Shown one piece after another: positions 9,020-18,900 of a stretch of 64,000 bases of DNA. The stretch comes from an uncultured Lachnospiraceae bacterium (GTDB lineage Bacteria; Bacillota; Clostridia; Lachnospirales; Lachnospiraceae). Position 1 is the stretch's first letter; each line of letters starts with the position of its first letter. The notes beneath the pieces were generated by a model that had not been told where the DNA came from, did no database searches, and worked only from the letters and a program-made list of their open reading frames with translations. The position numbers were made by a program, and so were the translations under genes. The stretch spans positions 1-64,000 of the forward strand of contig CAMVGV010000003.1 of NCBI GenBank assembly GCA_947167135.1, read 5' to 3'.

Positions 9020-12000
9020 ATGCGAAAACGGATGGGCGAAAAACTGAATAGCCGCCTTGCCTTGTTTACGGCCCTTCTTTTCCTATTTAACTGTCTGTTT
9101 TCGATGACGGGAGAGGGGCTTCTTTTTGCTGCGGATAATAATACCCTTGAAGAGACCCGGGTTATTGAGATAGAAAGTCCGGAGGACTTTGCAGACTTTG
9201 CGGAAAAAGCCGGCGATGACGGCTATACCCAGGGGAAGAGCTTTGCGCTTACCGGAAACATAGATCTGACCGGAATCGAAATAAGCCCCATACAGGGCTT
9301 TTCGGGAAGCTTTGACGGGAGAGGACATACCCTTATGGGCTTTTCCTATTTCGGAAAAAGCTCCGGTGTGGGGGTTTTCCGCAGGGTCAATAAGGGTGCC
9401 GAGATAAAGGATCTGATACTTATCACGAATATTATACCCTCGGGAGATATGAGGAATATAGGGGGGATCGCCGGTGAGAATAACGGCGTCATCAGGAACT
9501 GCACGGTAAGGGGACAGATCCTCGGGCTTGAAGCTGTGGGAGGAATAGTCGGAAGGAACGGTGACAGCGGTGTCATTATCGGCTGCACCAATGAGTGTCG
9601 GAGCATTTCCGGAATGAGAAGAACCGGAGGGATCGCAGGCTTTAATGAGGGTATCATTGACAGCTCCGTAAATCTCGGCGGCATCAACAGGGGATCGAAA
9701 ACCGCCTGGGAAATAGATGACGAAAGGAAGAAGACAGAAGAGCAGGAGGAGATCGAAAACGGGGATGATGAGGGCTCAGGTTCAAACGAGAATCTGAAAA
9801 AGCTCGTTCCCGACAATATGGACGTGGGCTATGACGATATCCTGAAGCTCATTAATAATGAGCAGGAGGTGAACTACACAGGGGGCATAGCAGGGGTAAA
9901 CTCGGGAGAGATCAGTAAATGTGAAAACAGAGGGAACGTAGGATATGAGCACCTGGGCTATAAAAGCGGCGGAATAGCGGGATATGACCGGGGTATCATT
10001 GATTCCTCGGAAAACTTTGGGATCATATACGGAAGGAAGAATACGGGAGGCATAGCGGGGCAGCTCGAGCCCTATGTCAAGGATGAGTTTTCCGGAGATT
10101 CCCTTAAAAAAGCCGATGAGGAAGCGGATAAGCTTGTTGACCTTATCACCCTTCTTCAGGAGGACCTGAAGAATGAAGACGACAATATACAGGAGCATAT
10201 CGACAATATCCGGGAGAGTGCGGACGGCTTAAGAGGCTCCATAAGCAGCTATAAGGATTATTACAGGGGAAAAGACGATGTCATGGAGGCGGATATGAGA
10301 AGCCACACCACTGCTATCCGGGATATCGTGAACGGTCTCGACATAAACTTAAAGAGCGGAAAAGCAAAGGATGCCCTTACTTCGCTTTCGAGTGACCTGG
10401 AAGAGATCGAAAAGCTTATGTCCGCCGCGGAAAAAGCCGCCTCGGAGGGGGTTATCATTGATCCCGGAAGCTATGTAAGCAGGGTAAGGACAGTATCAAG
10501 GGACATTGATGAGCAGAGCGTAAACCTCCTTAAGCTTTTAAAGAATGCGGGAAAGGAATATAACGAGGTAAGAAAGGCGGCATCAAGGCTCAGGGATGAA
10601 AGCAATTCCTTTGATGATTTTCTTAGGGGTGCCTACGACAGCTATAAAAGCGATATCAGGGGAACCGACGACGATCTTACAAACCAGACCGATACCATAG
10701 CGGAATATATGGATGACTTAAGCGACGCCCTTAAGGGTGCGGATAAGGTTGTCCGCGGCAGGATGGACAGCATCACCTCCTCGCTTTCGGACTTAAGCGT
10801 GGATATAAACGAGGGCTTTGAGGAATTAAGGAACGAGATAGACAGATTAAGGAATACAAAGGATATCAACGATATCTTTGATGATATGTCGGATGACCCG
10901 GACAGTACTCCCGCAAAGGGAAGGATAACAAAGTCCGTAAATCACGGCAGCATTATTACGGATATCAACGGCGGAGGAATCGCCGGAATGGTGGATACGG
11001 ATCTTGACCTCAATTCCGATTTCAAGGTGGAGTCCTCCGGGGATTACAGTCTTAACAGGATAAGAGAAAAAAGAGCGACTATCACCGGCTGCAAAAACTA
11101 TGGCAGCGTGACCGTAAAGAATGACTGTGCCGGGGGCATAGCAGGAAAGCTGGATATAGGAGCGGTGGAGTCATCGGAAAACTTTGGCTCCGTTCAGTCC
11201 GAAAAGGGGAATTACGCCGGTGGGATAGCCGGAAAGAGCGGATTTATGATAAGAGACTCCTTTTCAATGGCAAGGGTCTCCGGAAATGAATATGTGGGAG
11301 GTATCGCGGGCTACGGCGTTAAGCTTCACGACAATAAGGCTCTCGCCACAATAGAGGAGGGGGCGAAGGGAAAATACGGCGCCATAGCGGGAGACGTGGA
11401 CACGGAAGAAAAAAGCGTATCCGGCAATATATTTGTGGATGATTCCCTTGGGGCGGTAAACGGCCTTACCTTCGAGGACGAGGCAAGGGTCGTGAGCTAT
11501 CGGGAATTTATCACTCTTCCCGGGGTTCCGGAGGAGAGTAAGAAAATGACGGTAACCTTCCTGTCAGAGGGGGAGGTCATAAAGACCCTGGAGGTACCCT
11601 ACGGGGGATCTGTTTCGGATCAGGATTATCCGGAGCTTAAAAATAAAGAGGATAAGTTCGGCGAATGGGAGGATACGGAATTAAATGACATAAGGCAGAA
11701 TACGGTCGTAAACGCGGTATACGAGTCCTATGCCACCACGGTATCATCAAGGGAGCCCTTTCCCCATATGCTGATCTCAGGGAAGTTCCACAAGGATGAC
11801 TATGTATCCTATGAAAGTGCGGATGGGGGAGATAATAAAGATGTCCTGCCGGATGGCTATGAAGCTGTCCTTACGAAATATGACTTCAGCATTGTATCTG
11901 TCTACCCTCCTGTTGAAAATGCCGTCACGGTCCGTCTCCTTGCCGATGAATACGGGGATGGAGACAGTGCGGCGGTACGGAATGAGGAAGGCGGCTTCAG

Positions 12001-12229
12001 CCTGCTCCCTACGGAAAGAGACGGACGCTATATGGTTTTCCCCTACAGCTTAAGCGAAGAAAGCGGGGAATTCTACATAATCAAGGCAAGGCCGGATATC
12101 AGAAATGTCATTTTCATATCAGTAGTCGCCGCGCTGATAGTGCTGTTTTTATTAATTCAGATCTACAGAGGCCTTAGACGCAGAAGGATGAGGAAAAGTA
12201 TATTGAAGATGCTGCCACCGGCGAGGTGA
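9020..12229 (+). CDS. GLUG-repeat / coiled-coil surface protein, paralogue of 3186..6413
   Basis: Colinear with 3186..6413: GLUG repeats, SYKDYYRGKDD, NDIFDDMSDDPDS, VPYGGSVSDQDYPE, C-terminal TM. 1-nt gap after the MMPL stop. Confidence 0.85.
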   Translation: MRKRMGEKLNSRLALFTALLFLFNCLFSMTGEGLLFAADNNTLEETRVIEIESPEDFADFAEKAGDDGYTQGKSFALTGNIDLTGIEISPIQGFSGSFDGRGHTLMGFSYFGKSSGVGVFRRVNKGAEIKDLILITNIIPSGDMRNIGGIAGENNGVIRNCTVRGQILGLEAVGGIVGRNGDSGVIIGCTNECRSISGMRRTGGIAGFNEGIIDSSVNLGGINRGSKTAWEIDDERKKTEEQEEIENGDDEGSGSNENLKKLVPDNMDVGYDDILKLINNEQEVNYTGGIAGVNSGEISKCENRGNVGYEHLGYKSGGIAGYDRGIIDSSENFGIIYGRKNTGGIAGQLEPYVKDEFSGDSLKKADEEADKLVDLITLLQEDLKNEDDNIQEHIDNIRESADGLRGSISSYKDYYRGKDDVMEADMRSHTTAIRDIVNGLDINLKSGKAKDALTSLSSDLEEIEKLMSAAEKAASEGVIIDPGSYVSRVRTVSRDIDEQSVNLLKLLKNAGKEYNEVRKAASRLRDESNSFDDFLRGAYDSYKSDIRGTDDDLTNQTDTIAEYMDDLSDALKGADKVVRGRMDSITSSLSDLSVDINEGFEELRNEIDRLRNTKDINDIFDDMSDDPDSTPAKGRITKSVNHGSIITDINGGGIAGMVDTDLDLNSDFKVESSGDYSLNRIREKRATITGCKNYGSVTVKNDCAGGIAGKLDIGAVESSENFGSVQSEKGNYAGGIAGKSGFMIRDSFSMARVSGNEYVGGIAGYGVKLHDNKALATIEEGAKGKYGAIAGDVDTEEKSVSGNIFVDDSLGAVNGLTFEDEARVVSYREFITLPGVPEESKKMTVTFLSEGEVIKTLEVPYGGSVSDQDYPELKNKEDKFGEWEDTELNDIRQNTVVNAVYESYATTVSSREPFPHMLISGKFHKDDYVSYESADGGDNKDVLPDGYEAVLTKYDFSIVSVYPPVENAVTVRLLADEYGDGDSAAVRNEEGGFSLLPTERDGRYMVFPYSLSEESGEFYIIKARPDIRNVIFISVVAALIVLFLLIQIYRGLRRRRMRKSILKMLPPAR

Positions 12230-12325
12230 TGTCATTCTGAGGATGCTGCCACCGGCGAGGTGATGTCATTCTGAGGATGCTGCCACCGGCGAGGTGATGT
12301 CATTCTGAGCGAAGCGAAGAATCTT
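12208..12325. repeat. Tandem array (34-nt unit, 3 copies) overlapping the 3' end of the preceding CDS
   Basis: gatgctgccaccggcgaggtgatgtcattctgag at 12208, 12242, 12276, then cgaagcgaagaatctt. Confidence 0.9.
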
Positions 12326-12374
12326 GAACATAGTGTGGAAGATCCTTCGCTGTCAATTTGGCTGCCCTCACCCG

Positions 12375-14807
12375 TCACATTTCAACAACCACCGTATATT
12401 CCTTAACATTTTCATCATACGGGATCACGGTGCTGTTCTCTATCGTATTCCCGTTAACGGTAAGCTTTTTAACACCCTTTTCGTTTCCGTTGGTGTGTAC
12501 CTCTATATTGTAGACGGCGCCTCTAAACTCTCTCCTTAGCTTATAGTTTCCGAAGTCCTTTGGAACACAGGGGTCAATAGAGAGACCCTTTAAGGTCGGG
12601 TAAACGCCCAGTATGTACTGGGAGATGTCTGTGAAGGTCCAGGCAGCGGTGCCGGTAAGCCAGCTGTTCTTTCCCTGTCCGAAGAATTTCGCATCCCTTC
12701 CGGCTACCATCTGCGAATAAACATAGGGCTCGGTCCTGTGGATATCACTTATATCCTCGAGATAGGAGGGGCAGGTCTTTTTGTAGATCTCAAAGGCTCT
12801 GTCGCCGTGACCGAGAACCGTCTCCGCGATAGAGACCCAGGGGTTATTATGACAGAAGATCCCTGCGTTTTCCTTATATCCCGGCGGATAGGAGGAGATC
12901 TCACCAAGCTCCAGATGATATCTTGTGTAAGCGGGCTGCAGTATCATTATCCCGTACTTGCTGTCAAGATGCTTTTCCACGGAGGAGAGAGCCTGCTCCG
13001 CTTCACCGCTGTCTTTTCCGACACCGGCAAGCACGCAGAAGCCCTGTGGCTCTATATAGATCTTTCCTTCATCACATTCCCGGCTCCCGACCTTATTGCC
13101 ATTAGCATCGTAGGCTCTCAGGAACCATTCCCCGTCCCAGCCGGAGTCGAGAATAGTCTTTTCCATTTCCTTTACTTCACTAAGGGCTCTTTTCTCCTCA
13201 TCGTTCCTTCCGGTAAGGGCGCAGAGATCCGCGTATTCACGCCCGTATTTTACGAACATTCCGGCTATGAAAACAGATTCCGCAACAGGACCTTCCGAAG
13301 GACCGAAGGTCTGGAAGGATTCTCCGGGATGCTCCGAGAAGCAGTTCAGGTTCAGGCAGTCATTCCAGTCAGCACGGCCTATAAGGGGGAGACCATGCGG
13401 ACCCTTGTGGTTTACGATATAGTCAAAGGAGCGCTTCAGATGCTCAAAAAGGGAGGTGGCAACCGACATGTCGTTGTCGTAAGGCACGGTCTCATCAAGT
13501 ATGGAGCTGTCGCCGGTCTCCCTTATGTATGCGCTTGTTCCCGCAATAAGCCACAGGGGATCGTCATTAAAGCCGGAGCCTATGTCGGAATTTCCCTTTT
13601 TCGTGAGGGGCTGGTACTGATGGTAGGCGCTGCCGTCCTCAAACTGGGTGGAGGCGATGTCGATTATCCTTTCCCTTGCCCTGTCGGGGATAAGATGCAC
13701 AAAGCCGAGGAGATCCTGGCAGGAGTCACGGAAGCCCATGCCGCGGCCTATGCCGGACTCATAATAGGAAGCGGATCGGGACATATTAAAGGTCACCATG
13801 CACTGGTACTGGTTCCAGATATTCACCATACGGTTAACGTGGGGGTTGGAGCTCTCCACCTTGTATTTCGAAAGGAGGGCGGTCCAATAGTCCTTTAATT
13901 CATTTATGGCTTTGTCAACGTCCTCATCCTTCGAATATCTGGAAATAAGCTCATTAGCGGGGTGCTTGTTAATTATGTTCCTATCTTCCCATTTGTCATC
14001 CTCGGGATTTTCACAGTAGCCGAGAATAAAGATAAAGGATCTTTCCTCTCCGGGTTCAAGAGTAAGGCCGATCTCATGCACTCCCACAGGATACCAGCCG
14101 CTGGCAACAGAGCCACTGCAGTGTCCGTTTTTAACCGCATCCGGTCTGTCGGGGCCGTTGTACACGCCGAGGAAATCATCCCGGCTGGTATCAAAGCCGT
14201 CTATATCCGTATTCACATGCCAGATCGCGTAGTGATTACGGCGCTCCCGGTATTCGGTCTTATGGAAAATCGTGGAGCCTATGACCTCCACCTCTCCGGT
14301 GGAAAGGTTTCTCTGGAAATTTGTCATGTCATCCATCGCATTCCAGAGGCAGAACTCCACATAGGAGAAGAGGGTGAGGCTTTTTCTTACACTCCCTTCA
14401 TTTTTCAGGATGAGCCTCGAGATTTCGCAGCTGTCATTCATAGGAACAAAGGTAAGAAGCGAAGCGCTGACACCGTTCCTTGAAGAATTGAAGCTGCTGT
14501 AGCCCAGACCATGCCGGCATTCATATGAGTCAAGCTCTGTCTTGGAGGGCTGCCAGCCCGGATTCCATACGGTATCGCCGTCCTTTATATAGAAATACCG
14601 GCCATTGGTATCCGTAGGACAGGCATTGTAGCGGTAGCGGGTAAGCCGGAGGAGCTTTGCATCCTTATAGAAGGAATAGCCGCCGCAGGTATTGGAGATC
14701 AAAGAGAAGAAATCCCTGTTCCCGAGATAATTTATCCAGGGTAAGGGGGTCCTTGGGGTATCGATCACATACTCCCGGGCTTTGTCGTCGAATGAACCGT
14801 ATTTCAT
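12375..14807 (-). CDS. GH94-family glycoside phosphorylase (cellobiose phosphorylase-like)
   Basis: [30 protein letters not shown]..., [32 protein letters not shown]. Confidence 0.9.
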   Translation of the reverse strand: MKYGSFDDKAREYVIDTPRTPLPWINYLGNRDFFSLISNTCGGYSFYKDAKLLRLTRYRYNACPTDTNGRYFYIKDGDTVWNPGWQPSKTELDSYECRHGLGYSSFNSSRNGVSASLLTFVPMNDSCEISRLILKNEGSVRKSLTLFSYVEFCLWNAMDDMTNFQRNLSTGEVEVIGSTIFHKTEYRERRNHYAIWHVNTDIDGFDTSRDDFLGVYNGPDRPDAVKNGHCSGSVASGWYPVGVHEIGLTLEPGEERSFIFILGYCENPEDDKWEDRNIINKHPANELISRYSKDEDVDKAINELKDYWTALLSKYKVESSNPHVNRMVNIWNQYQCMVTFNMSRSASYYESGIGRGMGFRDSCQDLLGFVHLIPDRARERIIDIASTQFEDGSAYHQYQPLTKKGNSDIGSGFNDDPLWLIAGTSAYIRETGDSSILDETVPYDNDMSVATSLFEHLKRSFDYIVNHKGPHGLPLIGRADWNDCLNLNCFSEHPGESFQTFGPSEGPVAESVFIAGMFVKYGREYADLCALTGRNDEEKRALSEVKEMEKTILDSGWDGEWFLRAYDANGNKVGSRECDEGKIYIEPQGFCVLAGVGKDSGEAEQALSSVEKHLDSKYGIMILQPAYTRYHLELGEISSYPPGYKENAGIFCHNNPWVSIAETVLGHGDRAFEIYKKTCPSYLEDISDIHRTEPYVYSQMVAGRDAKFFGQGKNSWLTGTAAWTFTDISQYILGVYPTLKGLSIDPCVPKDFGNYKLRREFRGAVYNIEVHTNGNEKGVKKLTVNGNTIENSTVIPYDENVKEYTVVVEM

Positions 14808-14871
14808 GACTTTTTCTCCTTTCTGGGGATGGCGTCCGATGTTTTCAGATAATGAGCCTGATCTCGCGGAC

Positions 14872-14883
14872 TAAAACGTTTAA
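14872..14883. promoter_or_regulatory. LacI-type operator candidate downstream of the GH94 promoter
   Basis: TAAAACGTTTAA with palindromic core AAACGTTT; a weaker copy AAAACGGTTAAG at 15000-15011. Confidence 0.5.
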
Positions 14884-14918
14884 GAAAATGGGCGGGATCA
14901 CGCACCGTCATTAAAGAA

Positions 14919-14947
14919 AGTATACACAAAAACCGCTGATAATGCAA
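14919..14947 (-). promoter_or_regulatory. Sigma-A promoter for the GH94 gene
   Basis: Minus strand TTGCAT - 17 nt - TATACT. Confidence 0.65.
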
Positions 14948-15114
14948 GAAAATTGTTTATGATCTCGGAGAATGGAGCGGGCGGTTTATAAATAGAACGA
15001 AAACGGTTAAGAATGGGATGCATTGCAATTAATGGTACCGGCGGTACGCTTAAATTGTAACGATGCGCTTATCCTTAGATGCGAAATCCGTAAAGGTGTG
15101 TTATCATACAGGGT

Positions 15115-15588
15115 ATGAACAGAGAACAATTTCTAAGTGAATTAAGAGAAGCTTTGAGCGGTAGTATCAGCCCTTCTTCAGTTACCGAAAACATCAGGTA
15201 TTATGAGGAATATATCGCCACGGAAAGAAGAAAGGGCAGGACGGATGAAGAGATAATGGAGGAGCTGGGGGATCCCAGGCTTATCGCAAGGACCATTATA
15301 GACACGTCGGAATTCAGTGTGAAGCGCGGGAGCGAAAGAGTGTTTGATGAGCAGGGAGGAAGTGACACTTCCGATGAGCAGCAGACAGGCAGCGGATACG
15401 GAGGATTCAGATATACAAGGATCAGCGGCCTGAAAGCTCTGGCTGTTCTTGCCTTAATCCTTATCATCTTTTTTGCGATATTCGCCTTTGCGGTATGGCT
15501 CGTCGGCTCCTTTATCCTGGCTTTCTGGCCGGCCATTGTCGCCGCGGCGGTTCTCTGGTGGATACTGAATCCGTTAAGGTGGGATTAG
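15115..15588 (+). CDS. DUF1700-family membrane protein
   Basis: MNREQFLSELREALSG...YYEEYIATERRKGRTDEEIMEELGDPRLIARTII followed by TM helices. Confidence 0.75.
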   Translation: MNREQFLSELREALSGSISPSSVTENIRYYEEYIATERRKGRTDEEIMEELGDPRLIARTIIDTSEFSVKRGSERVFDEQGGSDTSDEQQTGSGYGGFRYTRISGLKALAVLALILIIFFAIFAFAVWLVGSFILAFWPAIVAAAVLWWILNPLRWD

Positions 15589-15625
15589 ATTTGTAAAAAA
15601 AGTTTATAAAATTGTAAATAAAGTG

Positions 15626-15654
15626 TTGCATATACTCCGAGTTTATGCTAGAAT
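15626..15654 (+). promoter_or_regulatory. Sigma-A promoter for a candidate small RNA
   Basis: TTGCAT (15626-15631) - 17 nt - TAGAAT (15649-15654). Confidence 0.55.
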
Positions 15655-15660
15655 CTTTTT

Positions 15661-15757
15661 CGTAAAGGGAGTTTACCTTTAGATTCCCTTTAGAACAACC
15701 CCTTTATAAATATTTATACTCCCCTCAAAACCCTGTGGTTCCCCCACAGGGTTTTAC
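15661..15757 (+). ncRNA. Candidate sRNA of about 97 nt between promoter and intrinsic terminator
   Basis: No ORF; stem TAAAGGGA/TCCCTTTA; C-rich single-stranded tracts; terminator at the 3' end. Confidence 0.45.
15727..15755 (+). terminator. Rho-independent terminator
   Basis: AAAACCCTGTGG ttccc CCACAGGGTTTT. Confidence 0.8.
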
Positions 15758-15796
15758 TTTACTGTCCTAATCATTGTATTTCTTATAATACATAGC

Positions 15797-15883
15797 TTGC
15801 AATCGCTCCTGATTGTTATACAATGTATACATAAGGGTGGTTAAATTGATAAGTCGCATCCTGCAATGCGGTCTTATTTTTTT
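15797..15883 (+). promoter_or_regulatory. Promoter plus attenuator-like terminator in the leader of the giant adhesin
   Basis: TTGCAA - 16 nt - TACAAT, then ATAAGtCGCAT cctgca ATGCGgtCTTAT plus T-run (15849-15883). Confidence 0.45.
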
Positions 15884-15985
15884 GTGCGTCTTATTGCCGG
15901 GGGGTGAAAGTTCTTTCCCTGGCGCTCAGGACGGAAAATTTGACCGCAGGGGATTGCAGCGGAGTTTCAGATAAAGAGGTCCATA

Positions 15986-18900
15986 ATGAATCTTATAAAA
16001 TATATTCTTAGAACCAGAAAAAGGAGCGTGAGTGTTCTGCTTGCGCTGGTTTTGCTGTTTTCCGGGCTGACGGCGGATACAGGGAGTTCATTTATTTATG
16101 CTGATGACAACGTGAGCACCGGGGTGTCAGACGGGGGATCCGCGGACGACCGGGATTCAAATGCTTCCCAGGATCCATCCGGGGAGAAGGAAAAGCAGGA
16201 GGAAGAAAGGGAAGAGGAGAAAAAAGAAGATAAGGAAGAAGAAAAAAAGGAAAACGATAAGGAAGATAAAGAAGAGAAAAAGGAAGAGAAAAAGGAAGAG
16301 GAAGATAAAGAGGAGAAACAGGAAGAAAGAAAGGAAGAGGAAGAAAACAGGGAAGATAAAAGGGAAGAAAGCGGCGCAGAACAGGAAGAAAAAGCGGAAA
16401 AGAAGGAAGGTACAGAGGAAAAAACGGAGGAAAACACGGCAGTCCCTGAAAACACGGAAGAAAAAGCCGATGGCAGCGAGGGACATTCCCATGTATTTGA
16501 GAAGTATGTATCAAATGCGGACGGTACCCATACCGTTTTCTGTACTGTCGAAGGCTGTAAGGAAAAGCGCACGGAAAACTGCAGCTTTGACATAAACGGA
16601 AAATGCACCAAGTGCGGATATGAAAATGCAAACGGGGGAGCGCCTGCCGGGGCGGAGCCTTCGACGGAGGATACTTCCCTAAGGGACGGGGAATCTGTTT
16701 CGTCACAGGATACCCGGAATAAGGATGAGAAGGAAAATATTACTTCCGGGGAGGAAGAATCCGGGGAGGAGAGCACGGTGTCTTCTCCCGATGCTTTGAA
16801 TACGGATGCAGAAAAGAAAAGCGTATCCGGAGACGAAGCAGGAAAAGAGGGTGAAGCTGAAAAGAAAAGCGTTTCCGGAGATGAAGCCGGAAAAGAGGAT
16901 GAAGCTGAAAGGAAAAGCGTATCCGGAGACGAAGCAGGAAAAGAGGATGAAGCTGAAAGGAAAAGCGTATCCGGAGATGAAGCCGGAAAAGAGGACGTAT
17001 CCGGAGACGGGATCGGAACTGAAAAGGAGCATACGGTACTTGAAAGCAACGGTGTCAGGGTAGAAGGACTGCTGCCGAAGGGTACAGTCTTAAGAGTAAG
17101 TGAGATCGGAAAGGCGGAGGCGAGGGAACTCGTAGAGGATGAGGGGAAGGATAAGGCAGTGCTCCTTGCCTATGACATTACCTTATTATGCGGAGAGGAG
17201 GAGATCCAGCCGGATGAGAGCGTAAGGGTCACCATAGAGCCTCCGGAAACCGTGGATAAGGAGCTTCTTAAAGAGGGAGATATGGAGCTTATCCATGTTA
17301 CCTCTGAGGACAATAACGAATCTGTAGATGTGGAAGTCGGAAATGACGGGGACATCGAATTTGAAACGGAGGGATTCTCTCCGTTTATCCTTTTACTGGG
17401 GTCGGGAAACATTGTTTACAATGAGCCGGCAGCAGATCTTTATTTTTCACAGCGGATAAATGTGAATTTTTCAGATGCATCTCTTATTTATCCCGGGGAT
17501 ACGGTAAAGGTCACGATCTACGGAAACATAAAAAAAGAAAAGCTGAAGGCCGGTGACAGTGAGAACAGTGAGATCATAGAGCTTCTCTCTAATGAGCTTA
17601 CCATTAATAATATTACGGATAACAAGGCATCACTCGTCTTTGACTTCAATAATGTCCCGGTATACTTAAAGGGCATGACAGGCAATGTAAATGACGGCGG
17701 GAACGGAACCTATGAGATGCCTGAAGGCTTTTACGGAGTTACGGTTGAAAAGACCGTAAACGGGTACCTTCCAGAGATCACCGGGACAATCTCCAGTGAC
17801 GGAGTAAAAACCTACGGAGTCCTTTCTCCCGTTAAGGATCCCAATAATACCGAATGGAGTACATCGGAAGTCACGGTAAATCATAAGATACTTGAGCTTG
17901 TAAAGCCGCACTTTACCATAGAATGGCAGGATAACCGGAATTATGCCGATAAGAGACCCTATTCCAAGGGATACTATATAAGGAGCGGGGGAGAGGATGA
18001 GATAGCTTCAGGTATAGACCTCTATGTAAAGGAGGGGGACAGCTATACCCTTGTGAGTGATAACTCTCCGATACTCGTAGCTCCGGGCTCAAACCACCCC
18101 AAAGTCAGCTATGCCTCCTTCAGCTCCTGGAGCGTTGCATATTCTAACCTTCCAAAGAATAAGGAGGATGGTACTACCTATGAATGGTACATCAGACCCA
18201 ATGAAAAGCTCTTAAATGACGGGGAGGACAGGAAGGGCTGCTACAATATTAGCGATGACGGCTATATCTTAATATCCGGGGACAGCGATGCAAAGCTTAC
18301 CTTTACCTATACCGACGGTATCAGCGGAAGGATAGTATGGCGTATATCGGATAATTCCCTGCTGCCTTTGCTTCCCGGTGATTCCCTTTTTACAGCTGCG
18401 GGAATGAAGCTCTACAGAAAAAAGGGGGACATTGCTGCAGAGGAAACAACTGTTTCCGGCTACGCCGTTAGCTGGAATGAAAGCACGGAGAGCGGAAACA
18501 GGGTTTGGAGCTACAGTATAAAGGGCTTCCCGCTCTATGCGGAAAACGGGGATGCGATCACCTATTATACGGTAATGGAGAGTAATCCCTTTTATTACAG
18601 CGAAAATAACACGAAATTCAAATTCACCTACGACAACGGAAGCTTCAGCTCCGATTCAGATAAGTGCTACTCAGGGGAAACCATATATGCCACGGTCACG
18701 GACAATGCGGAGTTTTCCTTTGATAAGAAATGGCTTGACGGCGGCGATCTTGAGAGAAGAAAGGCTGCCATAGAAAAGGGGATAACACTCTATCTCTGGA
18801 GATATCCCGTGAATAAGGGGATAGCTGCGGGAGCTCCCGTTACAAAGGATGCGAAGCAGTATACCTTAAGGCTTTCCGAAAATGATGTCGGAGACGCGGG

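Noticed and set aside
12738-13898. 386-aa plus-strand ORF opposite the GH94 gene
   Set aside because: Shadow ORF antisense to a strongly supported CDS; no recognisable domain and no SD.
16092-17063. Multiple long ORFs in all frames over the adhesin N-terminus
   Set aside because: Artefacts of the E/K-rich low-complexity and tandem-repeat DNA.
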